A stretch of DNA of 64,000 bases from Micromonospora echinospora (GTDB taxonomy: Bacteria; Actinomycetota; Actinomycetes; Mycobacteriales; Micromonosporaceae), in contig NZ_LT607413.1 of NCBI RefSeq assembly GCF_900091495.1, forward strand, positions 2,728,001 through 2,792,000, written 5' to 3'. The notes under the pieces are model-generated. The model saw nothing but the letters and a program-made list of their open reading frames with translations, was not told the DNA's origin and made no database searches. Shown one piece after another: positions 44,943 to 53,896 of the stretch. The position numbers were made by a program, and so were the translations under genes. Position 1 is the stretch's first letter; each line of letters begins with the position of its first letter.

Positions 44943-46187
44943 TCAACCGGATCGCTGAGCGGCGAGGTGGTGGCGGAGGACGTACCAGAGGGTGCCGAGG
45001 GCGAGGACGCCGAAACCGGCGAGCACGCTGGGCAACGGCAGGTTGACCGCGAGCAGCAGGCATCCGGCCAGCCCCGCCACCGCCAGTGCCCGGACCGGCA
45101 GCTTCCGCCCCGGCTCGGGTGCCAGCGTCAGCGCGGAGGCGTTCGTGATCGCGTAGTAGACCAGCACCGTGCAACTGGAGAAGCCGATCGCCCCGCGTAC
45201 GTCGAAGAGCAGCACCACCAGGATCACCACGGCGGCGACGGCCAGTTCGGCGCGGTGCGGCACCCGGTGGCGGGGGTGCACGGCAGAGAGGGCGGCCGGC
45301 AGGTCGCGGCGACGGGCCATCGCCAGCGTCGTCCGCCCCACCCCGGCGACCAGGGAGAGCAGCACCCCGGTCACCGCGACGGTCGCCCCGGCGCGGACCA
45401 CCCAGGCCAGGTCGGGCAGTCCGGCGGCGGTCACCACGTCGACCAGGGGCGCGGCGGAGGTGGCCAGCTCGTCACCGAGCACGCCGACGGTCACCACCGC
45501 CAGGGCCAGGTAGATCGCCAGCACGATGCCGAGGGCCAGTGGCACCGCCCGGGGGATGGTGCGCTCCGGGTCGCGTACCTCCTCGCCGAGAGTGGCGATC
45601 CGGGCGTACCCGGCGAAGGCGAAGAAGAGCAGCCCGGCGGCGGTGAGCACGCCCCGGGCGTGACCGTCGAGGCCACCGATCCGGTCCGGGGAGACCGCGC
45701 CCGCCCCGGTCAGCGCGACCAGGGCCAGCACCGCCAGCACCAGGCCGACCAGGATCTTCGTCGCGTTCGCGGTCTTGCCGATGCCGCGCAGGTTCACCCC
45801 GGTCACCGCCACGATCGCGGCGACGGCGACGAGCCGCGCCTGCCCCGGCCAGAGGTACGCCCCGATGGTCAGCGCCATCGCCGCGCAGCTCGCCGTCTTG
45901 CCGACCACGAACCCCCAGCCGGCGAGGAAACCGGCGTACCGGCTGAGCCGCTCCCGCCCGTACACGTAGGTGCCGCCGGACTCGGGGTACCGCGCGGCGA
46001 GGCGGGCCGAACTGGTCGCGTTGCAGAACGCCACGAACCCGGCCAGGGCCACTGCGAGCAGCAGGCCCACGCCGCCGGCCACCGCGGCGGCCGGCGCGAA
46101 GACCACGAAGACGCCCGCGCCGAGCATCGACCCCAGACCGATCACCACGGCATCGGTCAGACCCAACCGTCGCGCCAGCCGCTCCAT
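44943..46187 (-). CDS. APC family amino acid permease
   Basis: A 414-residue transporter with about twelve membrane helices; the first carries the substrate-binding motif VIGLGSMLGAGVFVVFAPAA, and SSARLAARYPESGGTYVYGRE follows, both typical of amino acid-polyamine-organocation permeases. Further marks: FFAFAGYARIATLGEEVRDPERTIPRA in two overlapping parts. Substrate unknown. It ends with the short C-terminus LAAQRSG. A 143-base spacer separates it from the toxin gene. Confidence 0.88.
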   Translation of the reverse strand: MERLARRLGLTDAVVIGLGSMLGAGVFVVFAPAAAVAGGVGLLLAVALAGFVAFCNATSSARLAARYPESGGTYVYGRERLSRYAGFLAGWGFVVGKTASCAAMALTIGAYLWPGQARLVAVAAIVAVTGVNLRGIGKTANATKILVGLVLAVLALVALTGAGAVSPDRIGGLDGHARGVLTAAGLLFFAFAGYARIATLGEEVRDPERTIPRAVPLALGIVLAIYLALAVVTVGVLGDELATSAAPLVDVVTAAGLPDLAWVVRAGATVAVTGVLLSLVAGVGRTTLAMARRRDLPAALSAVHPRHRVPHRAELAVAAVVILVVLLFDVRGAIGFSSCTVLVYYAITNASALTLAPEPGRKLPVRALAVAGLAGCLLLAVNLPLPSVLAGFGVLALGTLWYVLRHHLAAQRSG

Positions 46188-46197
46188 GACCGTGACC

Positions 46198-46974
46198 CTA
46201 GGGGTACGAGATGAACGGGCGGTTCCAGTTCCGCAGACGCCCCGGCAGCGGTACGTCGTCCCAGGGCACCCGGTGCAGGATCCGGTCCAGCAGCAGCCCG
46301 AGCAGCAACCCGGCCACCGAGTCGGTCAGCCAGTGCCAGCCCAGGTAGGTCGTGGTGAACATGACCACGACCGGCGGGACCACCCGGACCACGGTGACCA
46401 GCCGGGGCGAGATGCTCCGGCCGTAGCTGCGCAGCAGCGGGGCGAGCAGCAGCGCCAGTACGCCGTACCAGAGGATCGCGTTGGCCACGTGCCCCGACGG
46501 GTACGACTGGGCGAACTTGAGCGGCAGCTCGTCCTGGAAGAGGGGGAGCGTCTGCTCGGGTGGGAGGTATGGCTCCTTGACGCTGGCGCTCGGGGCGGGG
46601 CGTGCCGTCCACACCTTCAGCGGGCCGATGGTGACGTACGTCAGCGCGAAGGCCACCACGCTGGGCAGGAGCGGACGCAGCGAGTGGAGCCGGACCGCCA
46701 GCAGCAGCCCCATCCCCGCCGTGAGCAGGGTGAGCGGCATGCCCTGCCCGAGGTAGTTGAAGACCACCGCGATGCCGTGGGCGACCGGGGGCCGGTGCGC
46801 GTCGGCCCAGTCGGCGACCGCCCGGTCGATGCCGAAGAGACGGCGGTCGGCGAGCGCCACGGTGACCGCCACCAGCCCGGCCAGCAGCAGCGCGTCGAAC
46901 CACCAGCCGGCGGGGCGCACCGGCCGCAGCCACGTGTTCCGTCGTACCGTGTTCGGCTCCCGCACGCCGATCAC
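46198..46974 (-). CDS. PAP2-superfamily phosphatase
   Basis: About 258 residues with six hydrophobic segments and the complete lipid-phosphatase signature: KVWTARPAP (C1, K-x6-RP type), SYPSGHVANA (C2 with catalytic His) and TYLGWHWLTDSVAG (C3, His-x3-Asp). It probably acts on undecaprenyl pyrophosphate or other lipid phosphates outside the membrane. GTG at 46974 is preferred; GTG 46965 is an alternative. The frame stays open far upstream opposite the DUF4032 gene, which is a shadow. Confidence 0.86.
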   Translation of the reverse strand: MIGVREPNTVRRNTWLRPVRPAGWWFDALLLAGLVAVTVALADRRLFGIDRAVADWADAHRPPVAHGIAVVFNYLGQGMPLTLLTAGMGLLLAVRLHSLRPLLPSVVAFALTYVTIGPLKVWTARPAPSASVKEPYLPPEQTLPLFQDELPLKFAQSYPSGHVANAILWYGVLALLLAPLLRSYGRSISPRLVTVVRVVPPVVVMFTTTYLGWHWLTDSVAGLLLGLLLDRILHRVPWDDVPLPGRLRNWNRPFISYP

Positions 46975-47097
46975 GCTACCGGCCGCCCCCGCTGCCGGTC
47001 GGGGGGCACCGGGACCAACGGCGCGGTGGGACATCAATGGCTGTGTGCCCAGCCACGAAGGGAGGCGCGGTGCGGGTGGAGACGGCATGCTTGTCCC

Positions 47098-48306
47098 GTG
47101 CGGATCACTTCGGCTCTCGTCGACCCGGCGTTGCTCGACCTGCCCTGGTCGACCCCGCTGGAGGAGTGGCCTGCCGAACATCTGGTGGCTCTCCCTCAGG
47201 GCATCTCCCGCCACATCGTCCGGTTCGTGCGGATGGGCGGCTACGTCTACGCGGTCAAGGAAACCGGCGAGCGGGTCGCCGAGCGCGAGTACGACCTGCT
47301 CCGGGCGCTGGAACGGATCGACTTCCCCGCCGTGGAGGCGGTGGCGATCGTCGCCGACCGACACGCCCCGGACGGGCAGCCCCTGGATCCGGTGCTGATC
47401 ACCCGGCACCTCCAGTTCTCCCTGCCGTACCGGGCGCTCTTCTCGCACACGCTGCGTCCGGAGACGCTGGAACGGCTCCTCGACGCGCTCGCCGCGCTGA
47501 TCGTCCGGATGCACCTGACCGGCTTCTTCTGGGGCGACTGCTCGCTGTCGAACACCCTGTTCCGCCGGGACGCGGGCGCGTTCGCCGCCTACCTGGTGGA
47601 CGCCGAGACCGGGGTCCTGCGCAACTCCCTCTCCAACGGTCAGCGGGGCGAGGACCTGGAGATCGCCCGGGTGAACATCTTCGGTGAGGCGCTGGACCTC
47701 CAGGCCGCCGGCCTGCTGCACGAGTCGATCGACCCGGAGATGGTCTGCGAGGAGGTCGTGCAGCGGTACGAGCGGCTCTGGCACGAGGTCACCTACGAGC
47801 AGCAGGTCGAGCGGGACGCCCGGCACGACATCGAGCGGCGGATCCGGCGTCTCAACGACATGGGCTTCGACGTCGCCGAGGTGTCGCTCGCCACGATCGA
47901 CGGTGGGCGTTACCTGATCCGCCCGAAGGTCGTCGACGTCGGCTACCACACCCGACGCCTGCTCCGGCTGACCGGCCTGGACGCCGAGGAGAACCAGGCC
48001 CGCAAGCTCCTCAACGACCTCGACGCGTACCGGGCGGAGAGCGACCTGACCGACGAGCAGCAGGCCGCCCACCGCTGGTTGACCGAGGTGTTCGAGCCGG
48101 TGGTCCGGGCGGTCCCCGCCCACCTGCGACGCAAGCTGGAGCCGCAGGAGCTGTTCACCCAGATCATCGAGCACAAGTGGCTGCTCTCCGAGCGGGCCGG
48201 CCGTGACGTCGGCATGGGGCCGGCGGTGCAGTCGTTCCTCAACGACGTGCTGGTGCACCGCCCCGACGAGCAGGCCGTGCTCGGCGTCGACGTCGCCGAC
48301 GTCTGA
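47098..48306 (+). CDS. DUF4032 domain protein (kinase-like fold)
   Basis: A 402-residue cytosolic protein. The N-terminal half resembles lipopolysaccharide-kinase-type enzymes: FVRMGGYVYAVKETGERVAEREYDLL (Lys and Glu of a kinase-like lobe), then MHLTGFFWGDCSLSNTLFR (catalytic-loop-like, with Asp and Asn) and YLVDAETG (metal Asp). The C-terminal part (from ~residue 235) is the DUF4032 helical domain. Widely conserved in actinobacteria; function unproven. GTG at 47098. Confidence 0.85.
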   Translation: MRITSALVDPALLDLPWSTPLEEWPAEHLVALPQGISRHIVRFVRMGGYVYAVKETGERVAEREYDLLRALERIDFPAVEAVAIVADRHAPDGQPLDPVLITRHLQFSLPYRALFSHTLRPETLERLLDALAALIVRMHLTGFFWGDCSLSNTLFRRDAGAFAAYLVDAETGVLRNSLSNGQRGEDLEIARVNIFGEALDLQAAGLLHESIDPEMVCEEVVQRYERLWHEVTYEQQVERDARHDIERRIRRLNDMGFDVAEVSLATIDGGRYLIRPKVVDVGYHTRRLLRLTGLDAEENQARKLLNDLDAYRAESDLTDEQQAAHRWLTEVFEPVVRAVPAHLRRKLEPQELFTQIIEHKWLLSERAGRDVGMGPAVQSFLNDVLVHRPDEQAVLGVDVADV

Positions 48307-48367
48307 CCTCCGAGCCCACCACCCGTGCAGCCGTCCGTGCGGACGGGGCAACCTCACGGTGCCTGGG

Positions 48368-48423
48368 TGGTAGCAGGGGTCCCCTCCTCATCAAAATGCG
48401 GTAACAGGGGACCCCTGCTACCA
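48368..48423. repeat. Dispersed palindromic element, copy C
   Basis: TGGTAGCAGGGGTCCCCT (48368-48385) pairs with AGGGGACCCCTGCTACCA (48406-48423), with GCGGTAAC preceding the right arm. Between convergent DUF4032 and nagA. Confidence 0.85.
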
Positions 48424-48427
48424 CCGT

Positions 48428-49537
48428 TCAGTCCAGCCACTCACCGCCGCGCATCACCCGGAGCACGGTGAGGTCGTCGTCGAGGACGACGAGGTCGGCG
48501 CGGAGACCGGCCTGCAACGCGCCGAGGCGGTCGCCCAGGCCGAGCGCACGGGCCGGGGTGGTGGCGACCATCCGGCAGACGTCGGACATGGCGATCCCGG
48601 CGGCCACCGCCTGCCGCAGCGCGGCGTCCATGGTGAGGGTGCTCCCGGCGATCGCGCCGTCCCGGGTGAGTCGGGCCACCCCGTCGGCCACGGTGACCGA
48701 CTGGCCGCCCAGCTCGTACTCGCCGTCGGCCATGCCGGCGGCGGCCATCGCGTCGGTGATCAGGGCGGTCCGTTCGGGGCTGGCGACGGAGGTGGCGAAG
48801 GTGAGCATCCCGTCGTGCAGGTGCACGCCGTCGGCGACCAGCTCACAGACCACGTTCGGCGCGGAGAGCAGGGCCACCGCCGGTCCGGGCTCGCGGTGGT
48901 GCACCGGGCGCATGCCGTTGAACAGGTGGGTGGCGACGCTGGCTCCGGCGGCGATCGCCGCCCGGGTCTGGTCGTAGCTGGCGTCGGTGTGCCCGATCGC
49001 CGCGACCACCCGCTCCCCGGTGAGCAGCTTGACGGCGTCCAGCGCCCCGTCACGTTCCGGAGCCAGGGTGACCATCCGGACCGCGCCCTCGCCGAGACGG
49101 ATCAACTCGGTCAGTTCCTCGGCGGACGGGTCGCGGAGGAACTCCGGGTTCTGGGCCCCGCACCGAACCGTCGACAGGTACGGCCCCTCGAAGTGGATGC
49201 CGGCGAGCACCCCCTCCCGCACCAGCGGGGCGAACGCCGTGGTGGCCTCCCGCATCAGCGCGAACGGGGAACTGACCAGGCTGGCCAGCAGGGTGGTGGT
49301 GCCGTGCCGCAGGTGGAACGCGGCGGCCCCCCGGGCGGCCTCCGGGTCGCCGGTGGTGAAGGTGTGCCCCCCGCCGCCGTGGGTGTGCATGTCGACGAAG
49401 CCGGGGACGATCCAGTGGCCGTCGCGCGCCGTCGGGTACTCCGCGACCGCCCGGATCCGGCCGTCACCGATCTCCACACACCCCTGACGGATCACGCCGG
49501 TCGGGGTCACCACCTTGCCGGTCACCCGTTGGGTCAT
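48428..49537 (-). CDS. nagA: N-acetylglucosamine-6-phosphate deacetylase
   Basis: A 369-residue amidohydrolase removing acetate from GlcNAc-6-phosphate. It shows the metal-site VPGFVDMHTHGGGGH (~residues 45-58), IHFEGPYLS with the metal Glu, IGHTDASYDQT, HLFNGMRPVHHREPG, and the catalytic Asp in ALITDAMAAAG. It overlaps the upstream ROK kinase gene by ATGA, making it the third gene of an operon with SIS and ROK genes. Cell-wall or chitin-derived amino sugars are the likely substrates. Confidence 0.94.
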   Translation of the reverse strand: MTQRVTGKVVTPTGVIRQGCVEIGDGRIRAVAEYPTARDGHWIVPGFVDMHTHGGGGHTFTTGDPEAARGAAAFHLRHGTTTLLASLVSSPFALMREATTAFAPLVREGVLAGIHFEGPYLSTVRCGAQNPEFLRDPSAEELTELIRLGEGAVRMVTLAPERDGALDAVKLLTGERVVAAIGHTDASYDQTRAAIAAGASVATHLFNGMRPVHHREPGPAVALLSAPNVVCELVADGVHLHDGMLTFATSVASPERTALITDAMAAAGMADGEYELGGQSVTVADGVARLTRDGAIAGSTLTMDAALRQAVAAGIAMSDVCRMVATTPARALGLGDRLGALQAGLRADLVVLDDDLTVLRVMRGGEWLD

Positions 49538-50487
49538 CAGGGCTCCAGAGAGTCGAGGGCGAGCAGGGCCGCACCGAGACAGCCGGCCTCGTCGCCGAGT
49601 GTGGCGGCGACCAGACGCGGCTCCCGGTGGAAGGTCATCCGTTCCCGCAGTGCGGTACGGAGCGGGTCGAACAGGTGTCGTCCGGCCCGCACCAGGCCGC
49701 CGCCGAGCACCATGGTCTGCACGTCGAAGAGAGCCTGACCGGTGGCGAGCCCGTCGGCGAGCGCCGCGACGGCGCTGCTCCACACCTCCCGGGCCAGTTC
49801 CTCACCGGCCACGGCCCGCTCGACCACGTCGACGGCGGTGCTCCCCGGCAGGCCCGACAACTCGGCGTACCGGCGGCCGATCGCGGCGGCCGACGCCACC
49901 GCCTCCAGGCAGCCGACGCGTCCGCAGCCGCAGCGTGGGCCGTGCGGGCGTACCAGGATGTGGCCGATCTCCCCGGCGGCGCCGTGCGCGCCGACGGCGG
50001 CCGACCCGTCGACCACGTGGGCGGCGGCGATGCCGGTGCCGACCGCGACGAAGAGCACGTGCCGGGTGTCGCGACCGGCCCCGAGCCGGGCCTCGGCCAG
50101 GCCCCCGGCGCGCACGTCGTGGCCGAGCGCCGTGGGCAGGCCGAGCCGTTCGGTCGCCAGCTTCCGCAGGGGTACGTCCCGGAAGCCCAGGTTCGCCGAC
50201 CAGACCGCGACCCCGGCGGCCTCGTCGATGACGCCGGGGACGGCGACGCCGAGCGCCCGGGGGGTGAGCCCGTCGGCGCGGGCCCGGTCGGCGAGCGTGC
50301 CGGCGACGTCCAGGATGGTGTCCACGACCGCGTCGGGGCCGCGGTCGGCGCCGGTCGGGTGCCGTTCCGCATGGACGACCGTGCCGTCCGGGCGGACCAG
50401 GGCGCACTTCATCCCTGTTCCGCCGACGTCCAGGGCGACGACCACCGGATCGCCGACCCGGCCGGCGACGGGCGGGCCAGCGGTCAC
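49537..50487 (-). CDS. ROK family sugar kinase (N-acetylglucosamine kinase-like)
   Basis: A 316-residue kinase: phosphate-binding VVALDVGGTGMKCALV, GVAVPGVIDE, catalytic LGHDVRAGG (Asp), EIGHI, and the ROK zinc motif CGCGRVGCLE. Operon context with nagA and an SIS isomerase suggests phosphorylation of GlcNAc or a related amino sugar; glucose is also possible for this family. GTG at 50487 overlaps the stop of the SIS gene, and its own stop overlaps nagA. Confidence 0.88.
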   Translation of the reverse strand: MTAGPPVAGRVGDPVVVALDVGGTGMKCALVRPDGTVVHAERHPTGADRGPDAVVDTILDVAGTLADRARADGLTPRALGVAVPGVIDEAAGVAVWSANLGFRDVPLRKLATERLGLPTALGHDVRAGGLAEARLGAGRDTRHVLFVAVGTGIAAAHVVDGSAAVGAHGAAGEIGHILVRPHGPRCGCGRVGCLEAVASAAAIGRRYAELSGLPGSTAVDVVERAVAGEELAREVWSSAVAALADGLATGQALFDVQTMVLGGGLVRAGRHLFDPLRTALRERMTFHREPRLVAATLGDEAGCLGAALLALDSLEP

Positions 50488-51413
50488 GCGAGCACCACGG
50501 AGCGGGACAGGTGCCGGGGCGCGTCGGGGTCGAGGCCCCGGCAGGTGGCGAGCGCGACCGCGAAGCGCTGCGCCAGGATCAGGTCGGCCATCGGGTCCAC
50601 CGGGTTGCGCCCGGCGGCCCACCGTCCGAGCACGGTGCGGCAGCCGTTGGTACGGCTGTGCACGAAGGCCGCACCGGTGGCCGCGACGTCCTCGGCGAGC
50701 CCGTCCGGGATCTCGCCGAAGGCCCAGACCAGCCGGCCGGGGGCGGCGATCGAGATCGGCCCGTGCCGGTAGTCCATCGCCGGGTACGCCTCGGCCCAGA
50801 AGGTGGCCGCCTCCCGGCACTTCAGCGCGGCCTCCTGGGCCAGGCCGACGGTCCAGCCCCGGCCGAGGAAGGTGGCCTGCTCCACCCGGGCCGGGTCGAG
50901 CGGCAACGGCGCGCGGACGGCAACCTCGGCGTCGGCGGCCAGCGCGGGCACGTTGTCGCCGAGGTGGGCGCGGAGCAGGGCCAGGGCGGTGGTGGCGAAG
51001 CGGGTCTGCACCACCGACCGCTCGTCGGCGAAGGGCAGGGTGACCACGGCGTCGGCCAGGCGCGTCGCGGGGGAGCCCGGGTCGCCGACGATCACCGTGG
51101 TCGGCAGCTGACCGCGGAGCGCGGCGAGCAGGTCGGTGACCTCGGTGGTGGTGCCGGAGCGGGTGATCGCGATGAGCCGGTCGTAGCGGCGGCCGACCGG
51201 GAACTCGGAGGCCTGGAAGGCGTCGGTCTCGCCCAGCCCGACAGCCTCGCGGCGGGCCGCGTACGCGCTGCTCATGAACCAGGAGGTGCCACAGCCGACG
51301 ACGGCCACCCGCTCGCCGGGGCGGGGTAGCCGGTCGGTGACGGTCGGGGCGAGGTCCGCTGCCTCGCGCCAGCAGTCCGGCTGGCTGGCGATCTCCGCGT
51401 CCACGTACGCCAT
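50484..51413 (-). CDS. SIS-domain sugar isomerase (AgaS / glucosamine-6-phosphate deaminase-like)
   Basis: A 309-residue protein with two SIS domains, each carrying the phosphosugar Ser/Thr-rich loop: VAVVGCGTSWFMSSAYA (~residues 37-53), IAITRSGTTTEVTDLL (~82-97) and, in the second half, FLGRGWTVGLAQEAALKCRE. This is the isomerase half of glucosamine synthase without its glutaminase domain. Likely converts or deaminates a hexosamine phosphate. First gene of the operon; divergent from a DeoR-type regulator. Confidence 0.86.
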   Translation of the reverse strand: MAYVDAEIASQPDCWREAADLAPTVTDRLPRPGERVAVVGCGTSWFMSSAYAARREAVGLGETDAFQASEFPVGRRYDRLIAITRSGTTTEVTDLLAALRGQLPTTVIVGDPGSPATRLADAVVTLPFADERSVVQTRFATTALALLRAHLGDNVPALAADAEVAVRAPLPLDPARVEQATFLGRGWTVGLAQEAALKCREAATFWAEAYPAMDYRHGPISIAAPGRLVWAFGEIPDGLAEDVAATGAAFVHSRTNGCRTVLGRWAAGRNPVDPMADLILAQRFAVALATCRGLDPDAPRHLSRSVVLA

Positions 51414-51608
51414 GAGAACTCCTCGTAGGGGAGGCTGTGCGCATTACGGCTCGTTAGGGGCATGTTTCGAGCGCCATTCTGCGTGAAGTTGGGGGGTCGT
51501 GGCAACCGCTTGCGCGTTCGAGCAAGGCATTGCTTTGCGCGCCCGCGTTTCGCGCACTACTGTGCACGCAATCAATCACGTTCCATGCAGTCAGGGGAGG
51601 CTCCCGCA
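51414..51608. promoter_or_regulatory. Divergent control region of the amino-sugar operon
   Basis: 195 bases between the SIS gene (-) and the DeoR gene (+). It is A+T-richer than the genes and contains the direct repeats TTGCGCG at 51510-51516 and 51535-51541, followed by TTTCGCGC, spaced about 25 and 12 bases. These are candidate DeoR-binding sites. Confidence 0.45.
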
Positions 51609-52394
51609 GTGGACCGGTACGCCCGATGGAACGCCCTGCTGGAGATGCTGACCGACGACGGTCGGGTCAGCGTCGAGGAGGCCGCCGAGCGGCTGGACGT
51701 CTCCCAGGCCACCATCCGTCGGGATTTCGACCAGCTCGCCCAACAGCAGATGATCACGCGTACCCGGGGTGGTGCGGTCGCCAACGGGGTCTCGTACGAC
51801 CTTCCCCTGCGCTACAAGACCGCCAAGCACTCGGCCGAGAAGCAGCGGATCGGGGCCGCCGCCGCCGCGCTGGTCTCGCCCGGCACCGTGGTCGGCCTCA
51901 ACGGCGGCACCACCAGCACGGAGGTCGCCCGGGCCCTCGCCGTCCGACCCGACCTGAACACCAGCGCCGAGGGCGCCCAGCTCACCGTGGTCACCAACGC
52001 CCTGAACATCGCCAACGAGCTGCTGGTCCGGTCCCGGATGAAGATCGTGGTGGCCGGCGGGGTGGTGCGGCCGAAGTCGTTCGAGCTGGTCGGACCGCTG
52101 GGCGGCGCGCTGCTGCGTGAGGTCACCCTGGACGTCGCACTGCTCGGGGTGGACGCGATCGACCCGCACCTCGGGGCCGCCGCCCACCACGAGGGCGAGG
52201 CGGCGATGAACAACCTGATGGTGGCCCGGGCCCGTCGGGTGGTGATCATCGCGGACTCGTCCAAGCTCGGCGGTCACGCCTTCGCCCGGATCTGCCCGGT
52301 GGACCGGGTGGAGACCCTGGTCACCGACTCGGGGGCCGCGCCCTCCGTGGTCGAGGCGTTCCGGGCCGCCGGGGTCACCGTCATCTGCGCCTGA
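51609..52394 (+). CDS. DeoR/GlpR family transcriptional regulator
   Basis: A 261-residue repressor: N-terminal helix-turn-helix (RWNALLEMLTDDGRVSVEEA, then RLDVSQATIRRDFDQLAQQQ, residues ~5-55) and a C-terminal DeoR sensor domain with VVGLNGGTTSTEVARAL for phosphosugar binding and LLGVDAIDPHLGAA. It probably represses the divergent amino-sugar operon until a phosphorylated amino sugar binds (inference). GTG 51609 has AGGGGAGG upstream; an in-frame ATG at 51585 lacks a good site. Confidence 0.9.
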   Translation: MDRYARWNALLEMLTDDGRVSVEEAAERLDVSQATIRRDFDQLAQQQMITRTRGGAVANGVSYDLPLRYKTAKHSAEKQRIGAAAAALVSPGTVVGLNGGTTSTEVARALAVRPDLNTSAEGAQLTVVTNALNIANELLVRSRMKIVVAGGVVRPKSFELVGPLGGALLREVTLDVALLGVDAIDPHLGAAAHHEGEAAMNNLMVARARRVVIIADSSKLGGHAFARICPVDRVETLVTDSGAAPSVVEAFRAAGVTVICA

Positions 52395-52507
52395 GCGGCA
52401 GGCTGAGTCGGAAAGCCGACAATCGCGAACGGCCACCGTCCGTGCGCGGACTGGAAGGGTGTCGACGTGGCTCCCGGCCACGACCACCTTTCCCTGGAGG
52501 TCATCGC

Positions 52508-53746
52508 ATGTCAAAACTGAAGATCGGGCTCACCGCGATCTTCTTCACCATCGGTGGTGTGCTCGCCGCCCCCGCCGGGCTCGCCGCCCCGGCGTCCACG
52601 GCCGACACGGCACCTCCGGTGCTCAAGGGCATCACGGTCACGCCGGACCGGGTCTCCGTCTCCGGCGTCGACCTGGTGCCGGTCACCGTCTCCGTCCGCC
52701 TCACCGACGAGTCCGGCGTCATGCACTCCGTCGACATGGACGGCGTTCAACTGCCCTACGTCGTCCTCACGCGGGTGCCCGGCGGACCGGCGGCCACCCA
52801 GGGCGCGGAACTCGCGCTCACCTCCGGCACCGCACAGGACGGCGTGTGGAGCGCGACGATCCAGGTTCCGTCGACCTGGGACGGCCGGTGGGAGCTCAGT
52901 CGGGTGGTCGCGGTGGACGAGGGATCGCAGCGCCTCGACGTCGACCCGCGGAACCTTCCGCTGGCGGCGACCCTCGACGTGACGGGGACCCACCGTCCGG
53001 CAGTGACCATGGAGTTCGTGCCCGACCCGCTGGTCGGCGACGGCCGGTTGACGGTCCGTGGCCGGTTCTTCTACGAGGACACCGGGAAGGGCATCCCTGA
53101 CCAGCCGATCTTCTTCGGTGAGGACAATCTCTGCGTGGAGCATCCCGGGGTGCCGAACGGCAGAACCGCCGCCGACGGCAGCTTCTCCAAGGTGTATCCG
53201 CAGGGCGAGGGCTTCCTGCGCTGCGTCGGCATCCTGCGTCCGTCCAACATCGCGGTGTCGACCGCCTTCATCGTCGTCGCGTCCCGTCACCCGCGGGTCA
53301 AGCCCACCGTCACCGCCAAGGTCGACCGGACCAGCGTCCCGCCGGGTACGAAGGTCACCTTCACCGGCACGGTCGAACCCTCCAGCGCAAGTAGTCTCGA
53401 ACTCCAGGAGCAGGTCGACGGAACGTGGCGCACCGTGGTCGACGGGACGGTCGGGGACGGCGGTCGCTACACCCTGCCGGTGACGCCGAAGGGTGCCGGC
53501 GGCCACCGGTACCGGGTGATCGTGCCGAACTCCGACCCGGAGCTGGTCGGCGCGTCGCAAGCCGTCGTCGTCCAGGTGACCGGAGGGGGATCCGGCGGTG
53601 GGGACGGCTCCGACACCCTGCCGATCACCGGTCTCCCACCGGTGCTGCCGATGGCCGGGGGCGCGTTGGCGCTGATCTTTGCCGGGGTCGGCCTCACGTT
53701 GGCCGGCCGGCGACGCCGCGTCGCGACGGTGTCCGCCGAACACTGA
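52508..53746 (+). CDS. LPXTG-anchored surface protein with Ig-like domains
   Basis: A 412-residue secreted protein: signal peptide (~1-27), several beta-sandwich stretches (VLKGITVTPDRVSVSGVDLV onward; a C-terminal domain KPTVTAKVDRTSVPPGTKVT with GTVEPSSASSLELQEQVDG typical of bacterial Ig-like repeats), a Gly/Ser linker, and the sorting signal LPITG at residues 371-375 followed by a hydrophobic helix and RRRR. Covalent attachment to the cell wall is expected. ATG at 52508 with GGAGG six to eight bases upstream. Confidence 0.85.
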   Translation: MSKLKIGLTAIFFTIGGVLAAPAGLAAPASTADTAPPVLKGITVTPDRVSVSGVDLVPVTVSVRLTDESGVMHSVDMDGVQLPYVVLTRVPGGPAATQGAELALTSGTAQDGVWSATIQVPSTWDGRWELSRVVAVDEGSQRLDVDPRNLPLAATLDVTGTHRPAVTMEFVPDPLVGDGRLTVRGRFFYEDTGKGIPDQPIFFGEDNLCVEHPGVPNGRTAADGSFSKVYPQGEGFLRCVGILRPSNIAVSTAFIVVASRHPRVKPTVTAKVDRTSVPPGTKVTFTGTVEPSSASSLELQEQVDGTWRTVVDGTVGDGGRYTLPVTPKGAGGHRYRVIVPNSDPELVGASQAVVVQVTGGGSGGGDGSDTLPITGLPPVLPMAGGALALIFAGVGLTLAGRRRRVATVSAEH

Positions 53747-53896
53747 CCGTTCGACCGCCCGCCCACCGGGCGCCGGGGCGGTGGTGAACGCCGTCGTCGC
53801 GCGGATACCGGACGCGACGACGGCGTTTCCGCCCCCACTATTGCGGATAACACAGTATTGTCTCTCCCGTCATAAACCCGAGCGGGGGAGGTCAAC

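Noticed and set aside
46975..48357. Long minus-strand frame extending upstream of the PAP2 gene
   Set aside because: It is antisense to the DUF4032 gene, has a low-complexity product and no family match; only the last ~258 codons are real.
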